Below, one piece after another: positions 8,300-15,680 of a stretch of 20,839 nucleotides of DNA (the first letter of the stretch is position 1; every line of letters begins with the position of its first letter). The DNA is from JAAYJS01 sp964346185. GTDB lineage: Bacteria; Bacillota; Clostridia; Eubacteriales; Eubacteriaceae. The notes below the pieces were generated by a model that did no database searches, was not told where the DNA came from, and saw nothing but the letters and a program-made list of their open reading frames with translations. A program made the translations under genes and the position numbers. The stretch is taken from NCBI GenBank assembly GCA_964346185.1, contig CAYFTR010000027.1:1-20839 (forward strand), read 5' to 3'.

Positions 8300-9892
8300 T
8301 TATATTAATTTGTAAGTTTTTAGTGTTTCTTCCATGTCCCGCAATAATTTAAATTCCAACGAGTCCACCAAAGCGATTAAACTGGCTTCGATAATATCCG
8401 TCGAGACACCGACATTGGTCCAAATATCTTTACCGTCGGTACTTTCTATCAATACGCGAACTTTTGAGGCCGTCGCACCTTTATCGATAACACGTACCTT
8501 AAAATCGATCAATCGTACTTCCTTTAATTTCGGATAAAAAACTTCCAGTGCTTTTCTCAGTGCTTTATCCAAGGCGTTGACAGGTCCGTCGCCTTCCGCC
8601 GCATTAATTTCCGATGTCCCTTCAACATTGACTTTCACCATTGCCGATGCACCCTCATAATCTGATTGTGGTTGCGACCCGATAATTTTATAGTCTTCAA
8701 TAGTAAAGAAAGGTTTATATTTGTTGAGTTCTTTTCTGATTAATAAACGTACAGAGCTTTCCGCTCCTTCAAATTGATAGCCTTGGTGTTCCAACTCTTT
8801 AATGCGATTCATTACACGAGTTGTCTCTTCGGATTTTTTGGTTAAGGCAGGGTTAATCTCCTGCATGAGATTAACGATGGTACTGCGACCGGCCACTTCG
8901 GACATTAAGATGCGACGTTCGTTACCGACTGTTTCCGGTATGATATGCTCAAAGGATTCCGGTGCTTTTAATACCGCATCGATATGCATACCGCCCTTAT
9001 GTGCAAAAGCCGATTTACCGACAAAGGGTTCTCGACCCGTCATGGTGTAGTTGGAGATTTCCGCTATTTTAATGGCTGTTCCGGTTAAACTTTTTAAACG
9101 TTCTTCCGATATACAGTCGTAACCCATTTTTAATTGTAAGTTGGATATTATAGATACCAAATTGGCGTTACCGCATCGCTCGCCGAACCCTAAAAAGACA
9201 CCTTGCACTTGCCTTACGCCGGCTTCTACCGCCATTATACTGTTGGCAACACCAAGTCCCGAATCATCATGACAATGGATACCCAACGGCGTATTAATTT
9301 TTGTTTTTAAAGATTTAACAATATTGTAAATATCCAGGGGGAGGGTTCCCCCGTTGGTATCACAAAGTGTCAGATAGGAGGCACCACCCTTTTGAGCCGC
9401 CTTTAAAACTTCTATAGCGTAGTCTTTGTCCAGAAAATAACCGTCGAAGAAATGCTCCGCATCGAAGGTGACTTCTTTTCCATTTTCTACAAGATAACGG
9501 ATCGTATCTTCTATCATTTTCAGGTTTTCATCTAATGTCGTTCTGATGATATCCGTAATATGAAAGACGGAAGTTTTACCAAATATCGCAACAGCCGGTG
9601 TGTCCGCTTTTAAAAGTGCTTTGACATTGTTATCGTCTTCTACACCGATATTGCTTTTTCTTGTGCTTCCGAAGGCACATAATTTTGCATGTTGCATTTC
9701 GAGATCTTTAATCTGTTCAAAAAATTCGATGTCCTTCGGGTTGGAACCCGGGTTTCCGGATTCTATATAGTCGATCCCACATTTATCCAGTGCTTTTAAG
9801 ATAGCTATTTTATCTCCGACGGAATAAGAAATGCCTTCCGCCTGAGAGCCGTCTCGTAATGTCGAATCGAACAATACAATTTTCTCTTTCAT
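8300..9892 (-). CDS. cimA: (R)-Citramalate synthase
   Basis: A 530-residue DRE-TIM enzyme that condenses acetyl-CoA with pyruvate to citramalate, the entry to threonine-independent isoleucine synthesis. The catalytic barrel starts with FDSTLRDGSQAEGISYS (R13, D14) and contains the metal ligands H206 and H208 in HCHDDSGLG. The NGGTLPL and GFGERCGNANL segments are also present. From about residue 400 to the end lies the LeuA-type C-terminal regulatory domain. The QAEGISYSVGDK opening, SGNPGSNPKD and overall length match the CimA subfamily better than 2-isopropylmalate synthase or homocitrate synthase. The ribosome binding site is a weaker GGGTGA. The gene is separated from ilvC by 78 nt holding a terminator-like hairpin. 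Feedback inhibition by isoleucine is expected for the family but cannot be seen here. Confidence 0.9.
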   Translation of the reverse strand: MKEKIVLFDSTLRDGSQAEGISYSVGDKIAILKALDKCGIDYIESGNPGSNPKDIEFFEQIKDLEMQHAKLCAFGSTRKSNIGVEDDNNVKALLKADTPAVAIFGKTSVFHITDIIRTTLDENLKMIEDTIRYLVENGKEVTFDAEHFFDGYFLDKDYAIEVLKAAQKGGASYLTLCDTNGGTLPLDIYNIVKSLKTKINTPLGIHCHDDSGLGVANSIMAVEAGVRQVQGVFLGFGERCGNANLVSIISNLQLKMGYDCISEERLKSLTGTAIKIAEISNYTMTGREPFVGKSAFAHKGGMHIDAVLKAPESFEHIIPETVGNERRILMSEVAGRSTIVNLMQEINPALTKKSEETTRVMNRIKELEHQGYQFEGAESSVRLLIRKELNKYKPFFTIEDYKIIGSQPQSDYEGASAMVKVNVEGTSEINAAEGDGPVNALDKALRKALEVFYPKLKEVRLIDFKVRVIDKGATASKVRVLIESTDGKDIWTNVGVSTDIIEASLIALVDSLEFKLLRDMEETLKTYKLI

Positions 9893-9910
9893 TCTTTCAC
9901 CCGCTTGTTT

Positions 9911-9935
9911 AAAAAATGAAGGCGAGTCGCCTTCA
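9911..9935 (-). terminator. Intra-operon intrinsic terminator between ilvC and cimA
   Basis: On the minus strand an 8-bp stem TGAAGGCG/CGCCTTCA with a 3-nt loop (9917-9935) is followed at once by six U (9911-9916). It sits in the only large gap (78 nt) of the operon, just before the cimA ribosome binding site. The plus strand has no T-run, so it acts on minus-strand transcripts. It probably lets through a fraction of polymerases and makes ilvC more abundant than the distal genes. Confidence 0.75.
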
Positions 9936-9970
9936 ATGTGATTTGCATAAATAAATTACAAATTATTCGT

Positions 9971-10960
9971 TTATTTACTCCAAGTCATTAAGGATCTTAA
10001 TTCTTCCCCGACTTTTTCCAATTGATGTTCCGATTCCAATCTTCTCTTCGCATTTAAGTAAGGACGGTTGGCTTTATTTTCAAGCAGCCATCTGTTTGCG
10101 AAGGTGCCTTCTTGGATTTCTTTTAAAACTTCTTTCATGGCTTTTTTAGATTCTTCGGTGATGATACGGTCACCCACTACGTAATCACCATATTCCGCCG
10201 TATCGGATACGGAGTAACGCATGCCTTTAAAGCCACCTTTAAAAATCATATCGACGATTAATTTCATTTCATGGATACATTCAAAATAAGCACTTTCCGG
10301 CTCGTAGCCCGCTTCTACCAAGGTTTCAAAACCGGCTTTCATCAAGGCAGTTACACCGCCGCATAGGACGGCTTGTTCGCCGAAAAGGTCGGTTTCGGTT
10401 TCTTCTCTAAAGGTTGTTTCCAAAATTCCGGAACGTCCGCCGCCAATCGCCGCCGCATAGGCTAAGCCGATGTCGTGGGTATTGCCCGACGGGTCTTGGT
10501 GTACTGCAATAAGCATCGGCACACCCTCGCCCGCTTCAAATTGATAACGTACCGTGTGACCCGGTGCTTTAGGTGCAATCATAAAAACATTGACATTATC
10601 CGGAGGGGTAATTTGTTTGAAATGAATATTAAACCCATGGGCAAATGCCAGGTAATTGCCTTCTTCTAAATTGGGAAGAATAGACGTTTCGTAAAGTTGT
10701 GCTTGTTTTTCGTCGTTAACCAATACCATAATAATATCGGACTCTTTGACGGCGTCTTCGGTTGTTTTAACCGTCAATCCCGCAGCTTCGGCTTTTTCCC
10801 AGGATTTGCTGCCTTCGTATAAACCGATTCTTACATCTACACCGGAGTCTTTCATATTTAATGCATGGGCATGACCTTGACTGCCGTAACCGATAACCGC
10901 TACTTTTTTACCGTCTAATAAGCTTAAGTTACAATCCTTATCGTAATACAATTTTGCCAT
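9971..10960 (-). CDS. ilvC: Ketol-acid reductoisomerase (class I)
   Basis: A 329-residue enzyme that isomerises and reduces acetolactate and acetohydroxybutyrate in valine and isoleucine synthesis. The Rossmann motif GYGSQGHAHA is at residues 24-33. The catalytic histidine is H108 in AHGFN. Magnesium ligands are D191 and E195 (DLFGEQ) and E227 and E231 (AYFECIHE). The length is that of class I. The cofactor loop reads GLYEGSKSW (46-54), with Tyr-Glu where many NADPH enzymes have an arginine. AGGAGG lies 6 nt before the ATG at 10960. The frame stays open upstream to 11101, but that stretch is the T-box leader and terminator and is not coding. It is the first gene of the operon, directly controlled by the T-box. 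Confidence 0.96.
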   Translation of the reverse strand: MAKLYYDKDCNLSLLDGKKVAVIGYGSQGHAHALNMKDSGVDVRIGLYEGSKSWEKAEAAGLTVKTTEDAVKESDIIMVLVNDEKQAQLYETSILPNLEEGNYLAFAHGFNIHFKQITPPDNVNVFMIAPKAPGHTVRYQFEAGEGVPMLIAVHQDPSGNTHDIGLAYAAAIGGGRSGILETTFREETETDLFGEQAVLCGGVTALMKAGFETLVEAGYEPESAYFECIHEMKLIVDMIFKGGFKGMRYSVSDTAEYGDYVVGDRIITEESKKAMKEVLKEIQEGTFANRWLLENKANRPYLNAKRRLESEHQLEKVGEELRSLMTWSK

Positions 10961-10993
10961 TTGTTTCCTCCTGATTTCAAATGAATTTGTGAT

Positions 10994-11040
10994 TAAAAAA
11001 ACGCCTCTTTTGTATACAATTAATTGTATACAAAAGAGGC
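10994..11040 (-). terminator. T-box-controlled intrinsic terminator before ilvC
   Basis: A perfect 38-nt palindrome (11003-11040, arms starting GCCTCTTTTGTATACAATT) is followed on the minus strand by G and seven U (10995-11001). Its left arm is shared with the T-box antiterminator, so the two structures exclude each other. Confidence 0.93.
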
Positions 11041-11295
11041 AGACTTTGTCCACGGTACCACTCTTTTTTTTAATAACACCTGTTATTTCTCTTCGGATCA
11101 CTGTTGAATCCTAGTCCTTTAACGGGGACACTCCCAGTGGGAACGGCTTTCCTTAATAACATGAGCTTTCAGGTCAGCAACTCGCAAATGATTATTACAT
11201 ACCGCTTTATTACCGAATTCACACCACCCATCGGCTCTCTGAAACAAAGTTGTTGGTACTTTTCTCTTGGTCATCGTTTTTTTATTCATATAATT
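11032..11295 (-). promoter_or_regulatory. T-box leader (tRNA-sensing riboswitch), specifier probably AUC = Ile
   Basis: Transcribed from about 11294. Stem I features include GATGA near 11275, AGTA (11257-11260), AGAGAG (11235-11240), then GGTGGTGTGAA in the distal loop closed by CCGA/TCGG. Five nucleotides before the GAG of the lower stem, AUC A places the specifier at 11190-11192, spaced as in known T-boxes. Stem III is AATAACA/TGTTATT (11072-11087). The T-box AGAGTGGTACCGTGG spans 11050-11064. The antiterminator can be drawn in full: AAAAGAG (11061-11067) with CTCTTTT (11032-11038), bulge TGGTACC (11054-11060), and GTGGAC (11048-11053) with GTCTGC (11039-11044). The bulge UGGU fits tRNAs with discriminator A, as tRNA-Ile has. 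Uncharged tRNA-Ile should stabilise the antiterminator and switch on the operon. The class is near certain; the Ile assignment rests on alignment by eye. Confidence 0.93.
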
Positions 11296-11301
11296 TTCTA
11301 G

Positions 11302-11330
11302 ATTATAACTATTAACCTATGCCTTGTCAA
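11302..11330 (-). promoter_or_regulatory. Sigma-A promoter of the ilvC-cimA-leuCDB-ilvDB operon
   Basis: Both boxes match consensus on the minus strand: TTGACA at 11325-11330 and TATAAT at 11302-11307, with a 17-bp spacer. The upstream DNA (11341-11410) is very AT-rich and could act as an UP element. Control is therefore expected downstream, at the T-box. Confidence 0.92.
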
Positions 11331-11430
11331 CACTAATTCATATTAAATTTCAAAGCTTAATTTAATATAAACTTTTTTAATAAATATCCTATGAAAAGTA
11401 TAAAATTACATAAAATCAGTATAAAATATT

Positions 11431-11446
11431 AACCGCTTCGACGGTT
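11431..11446 (-). terminator. Weak terminator-like hairpin after hydF
   Basis: A 5-bp stem AACCG/CGGTT with a 6-nt loop begins 9 nt beyond the hydF stop on the minus strand. It is followed by AATATTTTATAC, a poor U-tract. It is the only candidate end of the maturation operon before the ilv promoter. Confidence 0.4.
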
Positions 11447-11454
11447 GTATTTGT

Positions 11455-12651
11455 TTATATCAAATCAATTTTATCTAAAATACCGTTGAGAGCGGCTATG
11501 GCTACACCGTAATTTGTCATCGGTACGCCTTGGCTGCGTGCTTTTGTCACCCTGCTCAATATATGTTTACGGTTAAACATGCAACCTCCGCAATGAATAA
11601 TTAAATCATAAGGTGTGACATCATCGGGGAAATCTTTTCCTGCAACAACATCGACTTGAAGTCCGTTTCCGACTTTTTTACGTATCAACGCCGGGATTTT
11701 TTCCCGACCGATGTCTTCCTCCAAAGGAGCATGGGTACAGGCTTCCGCAATTAATATTTTTGAATTGTTGGTTAATTTTGCCAAAACTTTGGCACCTTGT
11801 ACAAAATATTTGAGGTCTCCTTTATATCCTGCAAAGAGTATGGAAAACGACGTCAGTTTGGAAGTTGCGGGCTTGTTGTCATAAACTTGTTTAAATACCT
11901 GAGAATCGGTTATGATAAGCTTAGGTGCTTCCTTAAGAGTTGCTAACCCTTCTCGGTAACGGTCGGCGGTGACACAGTGGACAATACACTTTTTGTCCAT
12001 TAATTCTCGAATCGTCTGCACTTGGGGCAGAATTAATCGACCTTTGGGTGCCTGCGTATCCTGGGGCATAACCAACATCACCGTATCGCCATCACGACAT
12101 AAGTGACCCGTTATTGACGGACTTTCTGCGTTTGCAGGCAAATTTTCGATCAACGCTTTTCGAATATTCCCAATTCCTAAACCGGTTTTTGCCGATACCA
12201 ACAAAACTTCCTGTTTCAGATCTTGTGACAACTCTTCAACAAAGGTATGGGCATTTGTTAAAATATCGGCTTTGTTGATGATATAAATAATCGGAGTGCC
12301 CATTGCTTTAAGTTTGTCAATCCAAAGTTTTTCTTCTTTTGATTTGCCGATATCTCCCCAAATCATCAAAGCGATATCGGTTTTTTCCATTGCTTTTTCT
12401 GTTTGTTGTACCCGTAAAACACCGAGGGAACCGCTGTCATCAAAGCCTGCGGTATCAATAAAGGTCACCGGTCCTATTCCATTTATCTCCATATGTTTGT
12501 AGACCGGATCTGCCGTTGTGCCCGCCACATCGGAGACAATGGCGGTTTCCTGGTTGGTCAATGCATTGATTAATGAGGACTTGCCGCTATTGCGTTTTCC
12601 GAAAATACCGATATGCAAACGATTGGCAGCGGGTGTTGCAATTAAGCTCAT
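11455..12651 (-). CDS. hydF: [FeFe]-hydrogenase H-cluster maturation GTPase HydF
   Basis: A 398-residue scaffold protein on which the 2Fe subcluster is assembled before transfer to apo-HydA. The N-terminal GTPase domain has the P-loop GKRNSGKSS (18-26), switch GTTADP (44-49), DTAG (66-69) and an NKAD motif. The C-terminal cluster-binding domain has the HydF signature CxH...HCxxC at C305, H307, H353, C354 and C357. Length and signature set it apart from other Era-like GTPases. AGGAGA lies 5 nt upstream of the ATG. It is 9 nt downstream of hydG and last in the operon. Confidence 0.96.
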   Translation of the reverse strand: MSLIATPAANRLHIGIFGKRNSGKSSLINALTNQETAIVSDVAGTTADPVYKHMEINGIGPVTFIDTAGFDDSGSLGVLRVQQTEKAMEKTDIALMIWGDIGKSKEEKLWIDKLKAMGTPIIYIINKADILTNAHTFVEELSQDLKQEVLLVSAKTGLGIGNIRKALIENLPANAESPSITGHLCRDGDTVMLVMPQDTQAPKGRLILPQVQTIRELMDKKCIVHCVTADRYREGLATLKEAPKLIITDSQVFKQVYDNKPATSKLTSFSILFAGYKGDLKYFVQGAKVLAKLTNNSKILIAEACTHAPLEEDIGREKIPALIRKKVGNGLQVDVVAGKDFPDDVTPYDLIIHCGGCMFNRKHILSRVTKARSQGVPMTNYGVAIAALNGILDKIDLI

Positions 12652-12660
12652 AGACGTCTC

Positions 12661-14079
12661 CTAAAAACGAAAATCTCTTGCACCCTTGTCCATCTCCGAC
12701 AAATGCTTCAGGGTTACTTCTCGCACTTTATCGTTTTTAATTAAAGCCAGTTCTTTTTCAATGGCACGTTTGCCCTTTTCCCTTGTTTCTTCCGAAGCAT
12801 AATCGAGGAGATATTCGTTAAAGGTTAATATTGCATTAGGCTGGCAAACATTAGCAATGTGACCGGTTTTTACCAGACTCATAAATCGGTCTCCCGTGCG
12901 ACCTTCTCGATAACAGGCGGTGCAGAAGGAAGTAATAAAACCTTTATCCGCCAACCAACCCGCTACTTCGTCCAACGTTCGGGTGTCATTAACGTCAAAT
13001 TGTGCCGAGGTGCGCTCTTCGGGGATATCGTCGGCGTAACCGCCCACAGAGGTTTTAGAAGCAGCGGATATCTGAGAAACACCCATTTCCAAAACTTTAG
13101 CTCTGGTATCCATCGATTCTCTGGTAGAGACTATAATTCCCGTGTAGGGAACCGCCACACGTAATACGGCGACAATTTTTTCGAAAACTTCATCGGATAT
13201 CGCATTGCTGAAGGTTTCGGGGTTAATGTCGTCCGCCGGTCGAATTCTCGGAACGGATATGGTGTGGGGACCTACTCCTTTGTAAGCCTCCAAATGTTCC
13301 GCATGCATTAACAGTCCGACAAAATCGTATTTGTATCTGTTTAACCCGAACAATACCCCTAAGCCGACATCGTCGATGCCGCCGTCCATGGCACGATCCA
13401 TGGCTTCGGTATGATAGGCATAATCGTGTTTGGGACCTTTAGGGTGCAGGGTTTCATAATTTTCTTTATGATAGGTTTCTTGAAATAAAATATAGGTACC
13501 GATCCCCGCTTCTTTGAGTTTTTTATAATTTTCCACCGTCGTTGCGGCAATATTTACATTAACTCGTCGGATAGCGCCGTTTTTGTGTTTGATACCGTAA
13601 ATGGTTCGAATACTTTCGAGTAAATAGTCCATTGATGCATATTGGGGATGTTCGCCGGTTTCCAATGCCAAACGTTTATGTCCCATATCCTGTAAGGCAA
13701 TGACCTCGCGTTTAATTTCTTCTTGAGATAATTGCTTTCTGGCAATGTTTTTGTTTTTAACATGGTAGGGGCAATACACGCAGGAGTTGACACAATAATT
13801 GGACAAATATAAAGGAGCGAACATAACAATACGGTTGCCGTAAAACTTTTGTTTGATTCGTTTAGCCAGATCTTTTATTTTTTCTATTAAGTCCGCTTCT
13901 TCGCATTCCAAAAGCAGCATGGCCTCCCTATGGCTTAAGCCTTTACAGTCTTCAGCACGGTTAAGCAATTCCGTAATAAGTTTTCTGTTATTTTTATTGG
14001 CTTCGGCATAGGCCAAAGTTTCTAAAATTTCTTCATGATTAATAAATTGTTCCGCTTTCGGCGACATCACATCGTACAT
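12661..14079 (-). CDS. hydG: [FeFe]-hydrogenase maturase HydG (radical SAM tyrosine lyase)
   Basis: A 472-residue radical SAM enzyme that cleaves tyrosine and supplies the CO and CN ligands as an Fe(CO)2(CN) synthon. The SAM cluster motif CX3CX2C is C96, C100, C103 in NYCVNSCVYC. The HydG-specific C-terminal CX2CX22C that holds the auxiliary cluster with the dangler iron is C386, C389, C412. Its spacing is exact, which separates it from ThiH. I chose the ATG at 14079 because GAGG lies 5 nt upstream and homologues begin near this point. ATGs at 14082 and 14109 are also in frame, but the latter would overlap hydE by 23 nt. Gap to hydE is 7 nt. Confidence 0.95.
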   Translation of the reverse strand: MYDVMSPKAEQFINHEEILETLAYAEANKNNRKLITELLNRAEDCKGLSHREAMLLLECEEADLIEKIKDLAKRIKQKFYGNRIVMFAPLYLSNYCVNSCVYCPYHVKNKNIARKQLSQEEIKREVIALQDMGHKRLALETGEHPQYASMDYLLESIRTIYGIKHKNGAIRRVNVNIAATTVENYKKLKEAGIGTYILFQETYHKENYETLHPKGPKHDYAYHTEAMDRAMDGGIDDVGLGVLFGLNRYKYDFVGLLMHAEHLEAYKGVGPHTISVPRIRPADDINPETFSNAISDEVFEKIVAVLRVAVPYTGIIVSTRESMDTRAKVLEMGVSQISAASKTSVGGYADDIPEERTSAQFDVNDTRTLDEVAGWLADKGFITSFCTACYREGRTGDRFMSLVKTGHIANVCQPNAILTFNEYLLDYASEETREKGKRAIEKELALIKNDKVREVTLKHLSEMDKGARDFRF

Positions 14080-14086
14080 CATTACC

Positions 14087-15136
14087 TCACTTTTTAAATG
14101 CAGGGGCATCGCCCCTGTCTACAACAATTTCAAAATTTTGAGTTGCCAATTTCTCCCGTATTTCCTGCAGCATTTGTGCACTTTCACTTCCGAAAGCTTT
14201 TTTACCGTTATACAATGCGTATTTGCTGCGTACATTTTCAGGAGATAAATTGGGCATAATTACATTTGCCCCGTATTGAAGGGCCAACATCCTGTAATCA
14301 CTGCCCAGGGTTGCCAAAGCTGTAGTTGCCGGCAGCAAAACCTTCGGAAGTAAAAGCCGAATTACAGCCAGTAAATAAAGGGTCAGCTCTCCGGATCCGG
14401 CAGTAAATTTGCTCAAAGGTGTATCCGTATGAGGGATAAAAGGACCGATACCGATCATTTCCGGTTTAAAGTTCTGTAAATAATATAAATCCTTTGCCAG
14501 ATCTTGGGTTCTTTGTCCCGGAACACCAACCATAAAACCCGTCCCCACCTGGTAGTTCAGGGCTTTTAAAGTATTTAGACAGTGTAAACGGCGTTCAAGC
14601 AACATGTTTTCAGGATGAAGACTATGATATAAACTTTTACTGACCGTTTCATGGCGCAGTAAAAACCGATCCGCTCCCATTTCGATAAAGTAACTGTAAT
14701 CCTCATCGGTTCGTTCTCCGACGGATAGGGTTAAAGCACAATCCGAATGGTGTTTTTTTATTTCATAAATGATTTCTCCCAATCGGTCTGCAGTAAAGTA
14801 CGGATCTTCGCCCCCTTGTAAAACAAAGGTGCGAAAACCTAAATCGTAACCGCGTGCACAGCAATTTAAGATGGTTTGTTTATCCAGACGATAGCGGGAT
14901 ATTTTACAATTGCTTTTACGAATACCACAATAATAGCAATCGTTTTTACAATAATTGGAGATTTCAATTAATCCGCGAATATAAATCTTTCGTCCATACA
15001 CGCGCTCTTTTGCACTTGCAGAAGCCTTGTAAAGCTTTTTAATAAAGGCTTTATTGTTGAAGCCCTTTAACAACATCGCCAATTCCTGTTCCGATACCGC
15101 TGACCCCTGCATTATTTTTTTTAAAACAATATCCAT
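14087..15136 (-). CDS. hydE: [FeFe]-hydrogenase maturase HydE (radical SAM)
   Basis: A 349-residue radical SAM protein that acts on the HydG product on the way to the diiron subcluster. The CX3CX2C motif is C63, C67, C70 in NYCKNDCYYC, in a barrel that also has FVLQGGEDPYF, SVGERTDEDY and VGVPGQRTQDLAKDL. The family includes BioB-like and PylB-like relatives, but position in a hydE-hydG-hydF cluster makes HydE the clear call. The last roughly 150 residues contain no cysteine, so the dispensable auxiliary cluster known from Thermotoga HydE is absent. The ATG at 15136 overlaps the regulator stop as TGATG. A TTG one codon upstream is the alternative. AAAAGG lies 7 nt before the ATG. Confidence 0.93.
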   Translation of the reverse strand: MDIVLKKIMQGSAVSEQELAMLLKGFNNKAFIKKLYKASASAKERVYGRKIYIRGLIEISNYCKNDCYYCGIRKSNCKISRYRLDKQTILNCCARGYDLGFRTFVLQGGEDPYFTADRLGEIIYEIKKHHSDCALTLSVGERTDEDYSYFIEMGADRFLLRHETVSKSLYHSLHPENMLLERRLHCLNTLKALNYQVGTGFMVGVPGQRTQDLAKDLYYLQNFKPEMIGIGPFIPHTDTPLSKFTAGSGELTLYLLAVIRLLLPKVLLPATTALATLGSDYRMLALQYGANVIMPNLSPENVRSKYALYNGKKAFGSESAQMLQEIREKLATQNFEIVVDRGDAPAFKK

Positions 15137-15387
15137 CAATATGCCTTTTTGGAATAAACCACCTTGGTTGCGACATTGGTTAACATACCTAAACGCCCTG
15201 ACATTGCTGCCGTTACATCTACAGGAGCATCCATAATGATTGAAATAACGGACAACTCTTTATCTCGGTAAGGAATACCCAGACGCCCGATAATGTAATG
15301 ACGATAGTCATGTAAGATGCGATTGACTTGGTTGGAATCGCTGCCACTTTCCAAAATAATGCCGATAACGGCTATTCTAGTTTTCAT
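15136..15387 (-). CDS. TM1266-type putative iron-only hydrogenase system regulator
   Basis: An 83-residue protein with an ACT/NikR-C-like alternating layout: an ETRIAVIGI-like first strand (here KTRIAVIGIIL), a helix with NQVNRILHDY, IIGRLGIPYRDKELSVISIIMDAP and SGRLGMLTNVATKVVYSK. These match the small family found beside [FeFe]-hydrogenase maturation genes and named after Thermotoga TM1266. It lacks a DNA-binding domain, so the word regulator comes from context and structure only; a ligand sensor or assembly helper is equally possible. It has a strong AGGAGGG site 8 nt before its ATG and overlaps hydE by 1 nt. It is the first gene after a structured leader. Confidence 0.85.
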   Translation of the reverse strand: MKTRIAVIGIILESGSDSNQVNRILHDYRHYIIGRLGIPYRDKELSVISIIMDAPVDVTAAMSGRLGMLTNVATKVVYSKKAY

Positions 15388-15427
15388 TATACACGCCCTC
15401 CTGCCGGTGTTATCTTTTTATTCCAAT

Positions 15428-15600
15428 AAAAAAGCGCTACAGGAGCGCCAAAAAAACCGAAATCGGTTTGGTGGTGTTCCCTTTATTGTCTGAGAGAGTT
15501 CATTCAATTCAGGTTAACCGTATTTGATCCCGCATGAAAGCCGTAGCTCGTATGAAGGATTCACAATATCGTTTTATAAACTTTCAATCAAAACAAGTCG
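15428..15600 (-). promoter_or_regulatory. Structured leader with two tandem terminator hairpins before the maturation operon
   Basis: On the minus strand two hairpins follow each other. The first is AAACCG/CGGTTT with a 4-nt loop (15454-15469) running into a U-run to 15450. The second is GCGCT/AGCGC with a 5-nt loop (15434-15448) followed by six U (15428-15433). Both lie within 82 nt of the regulator start. Upstream, TGAATCC and GGGATCA (15525-15565) can close a long imperfect hairpin, followed by CTCTCTCAGACAA (15486-15498). This layout fits an attenuator or riboswitch platform. The CUCUCAG element recalls the 3' part of glycine riboswitches, but I could not find the matching 5' GGAGAG or CCGAAGG parts. 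The hairpins could instead simply end hydA transcripts. No convincing promoter was seen between 15500 and 15680. Confidence 0.5.
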
Positions 15601-15630
15601 TATCACCACAATTAAACAATTCATTACGAT

Positions 15631-15658
15631 CGGGTGCCGCAGTTATTGCCGGCACCCG
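15631..15658. terminator. GC-rich hairpin after hydA, without U-run
   Basis: Nine-bp perfect arms CGGGTGCCG/CGGCACCCG with a 10-nt loop lie 22 nt after the hydA stop. No T-run follows on either strand, so efficient intrinsic termination is doubtful. It may protect the 3' end of the hydrogenase mRNA or be a processing or pausing site. Confidence 0.4.
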
Positions 15659-15680
15659 CCAATAAGCATATTGCCAATTT

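Noticed and set aside
10961..11101. In-frame N-terminal extension of ilvC
   Set aside because: The stretch is the T-box antiterminator and terminator; a strong ribosome binding site stands before the ATG at 10960, where homology begins.
11341..11367. AT-rich inverted repeat TATTAAAT/ATTTAATA as a terminator of hydF
   Set aside because: The stem is all A/T apart from the loop and lacks a following U-run on the minus strand; it is better seen as AT-rich DNA above the ilv promoter.
15470..15600. Confident call of a glycine or TPP riboswitch
   Set aside because: CUCUCAG on the minus strand and CTGAGAGAG on the plus strand recall these classes, but the other conserved core segments could not be found, so only a generic leader is annotated.
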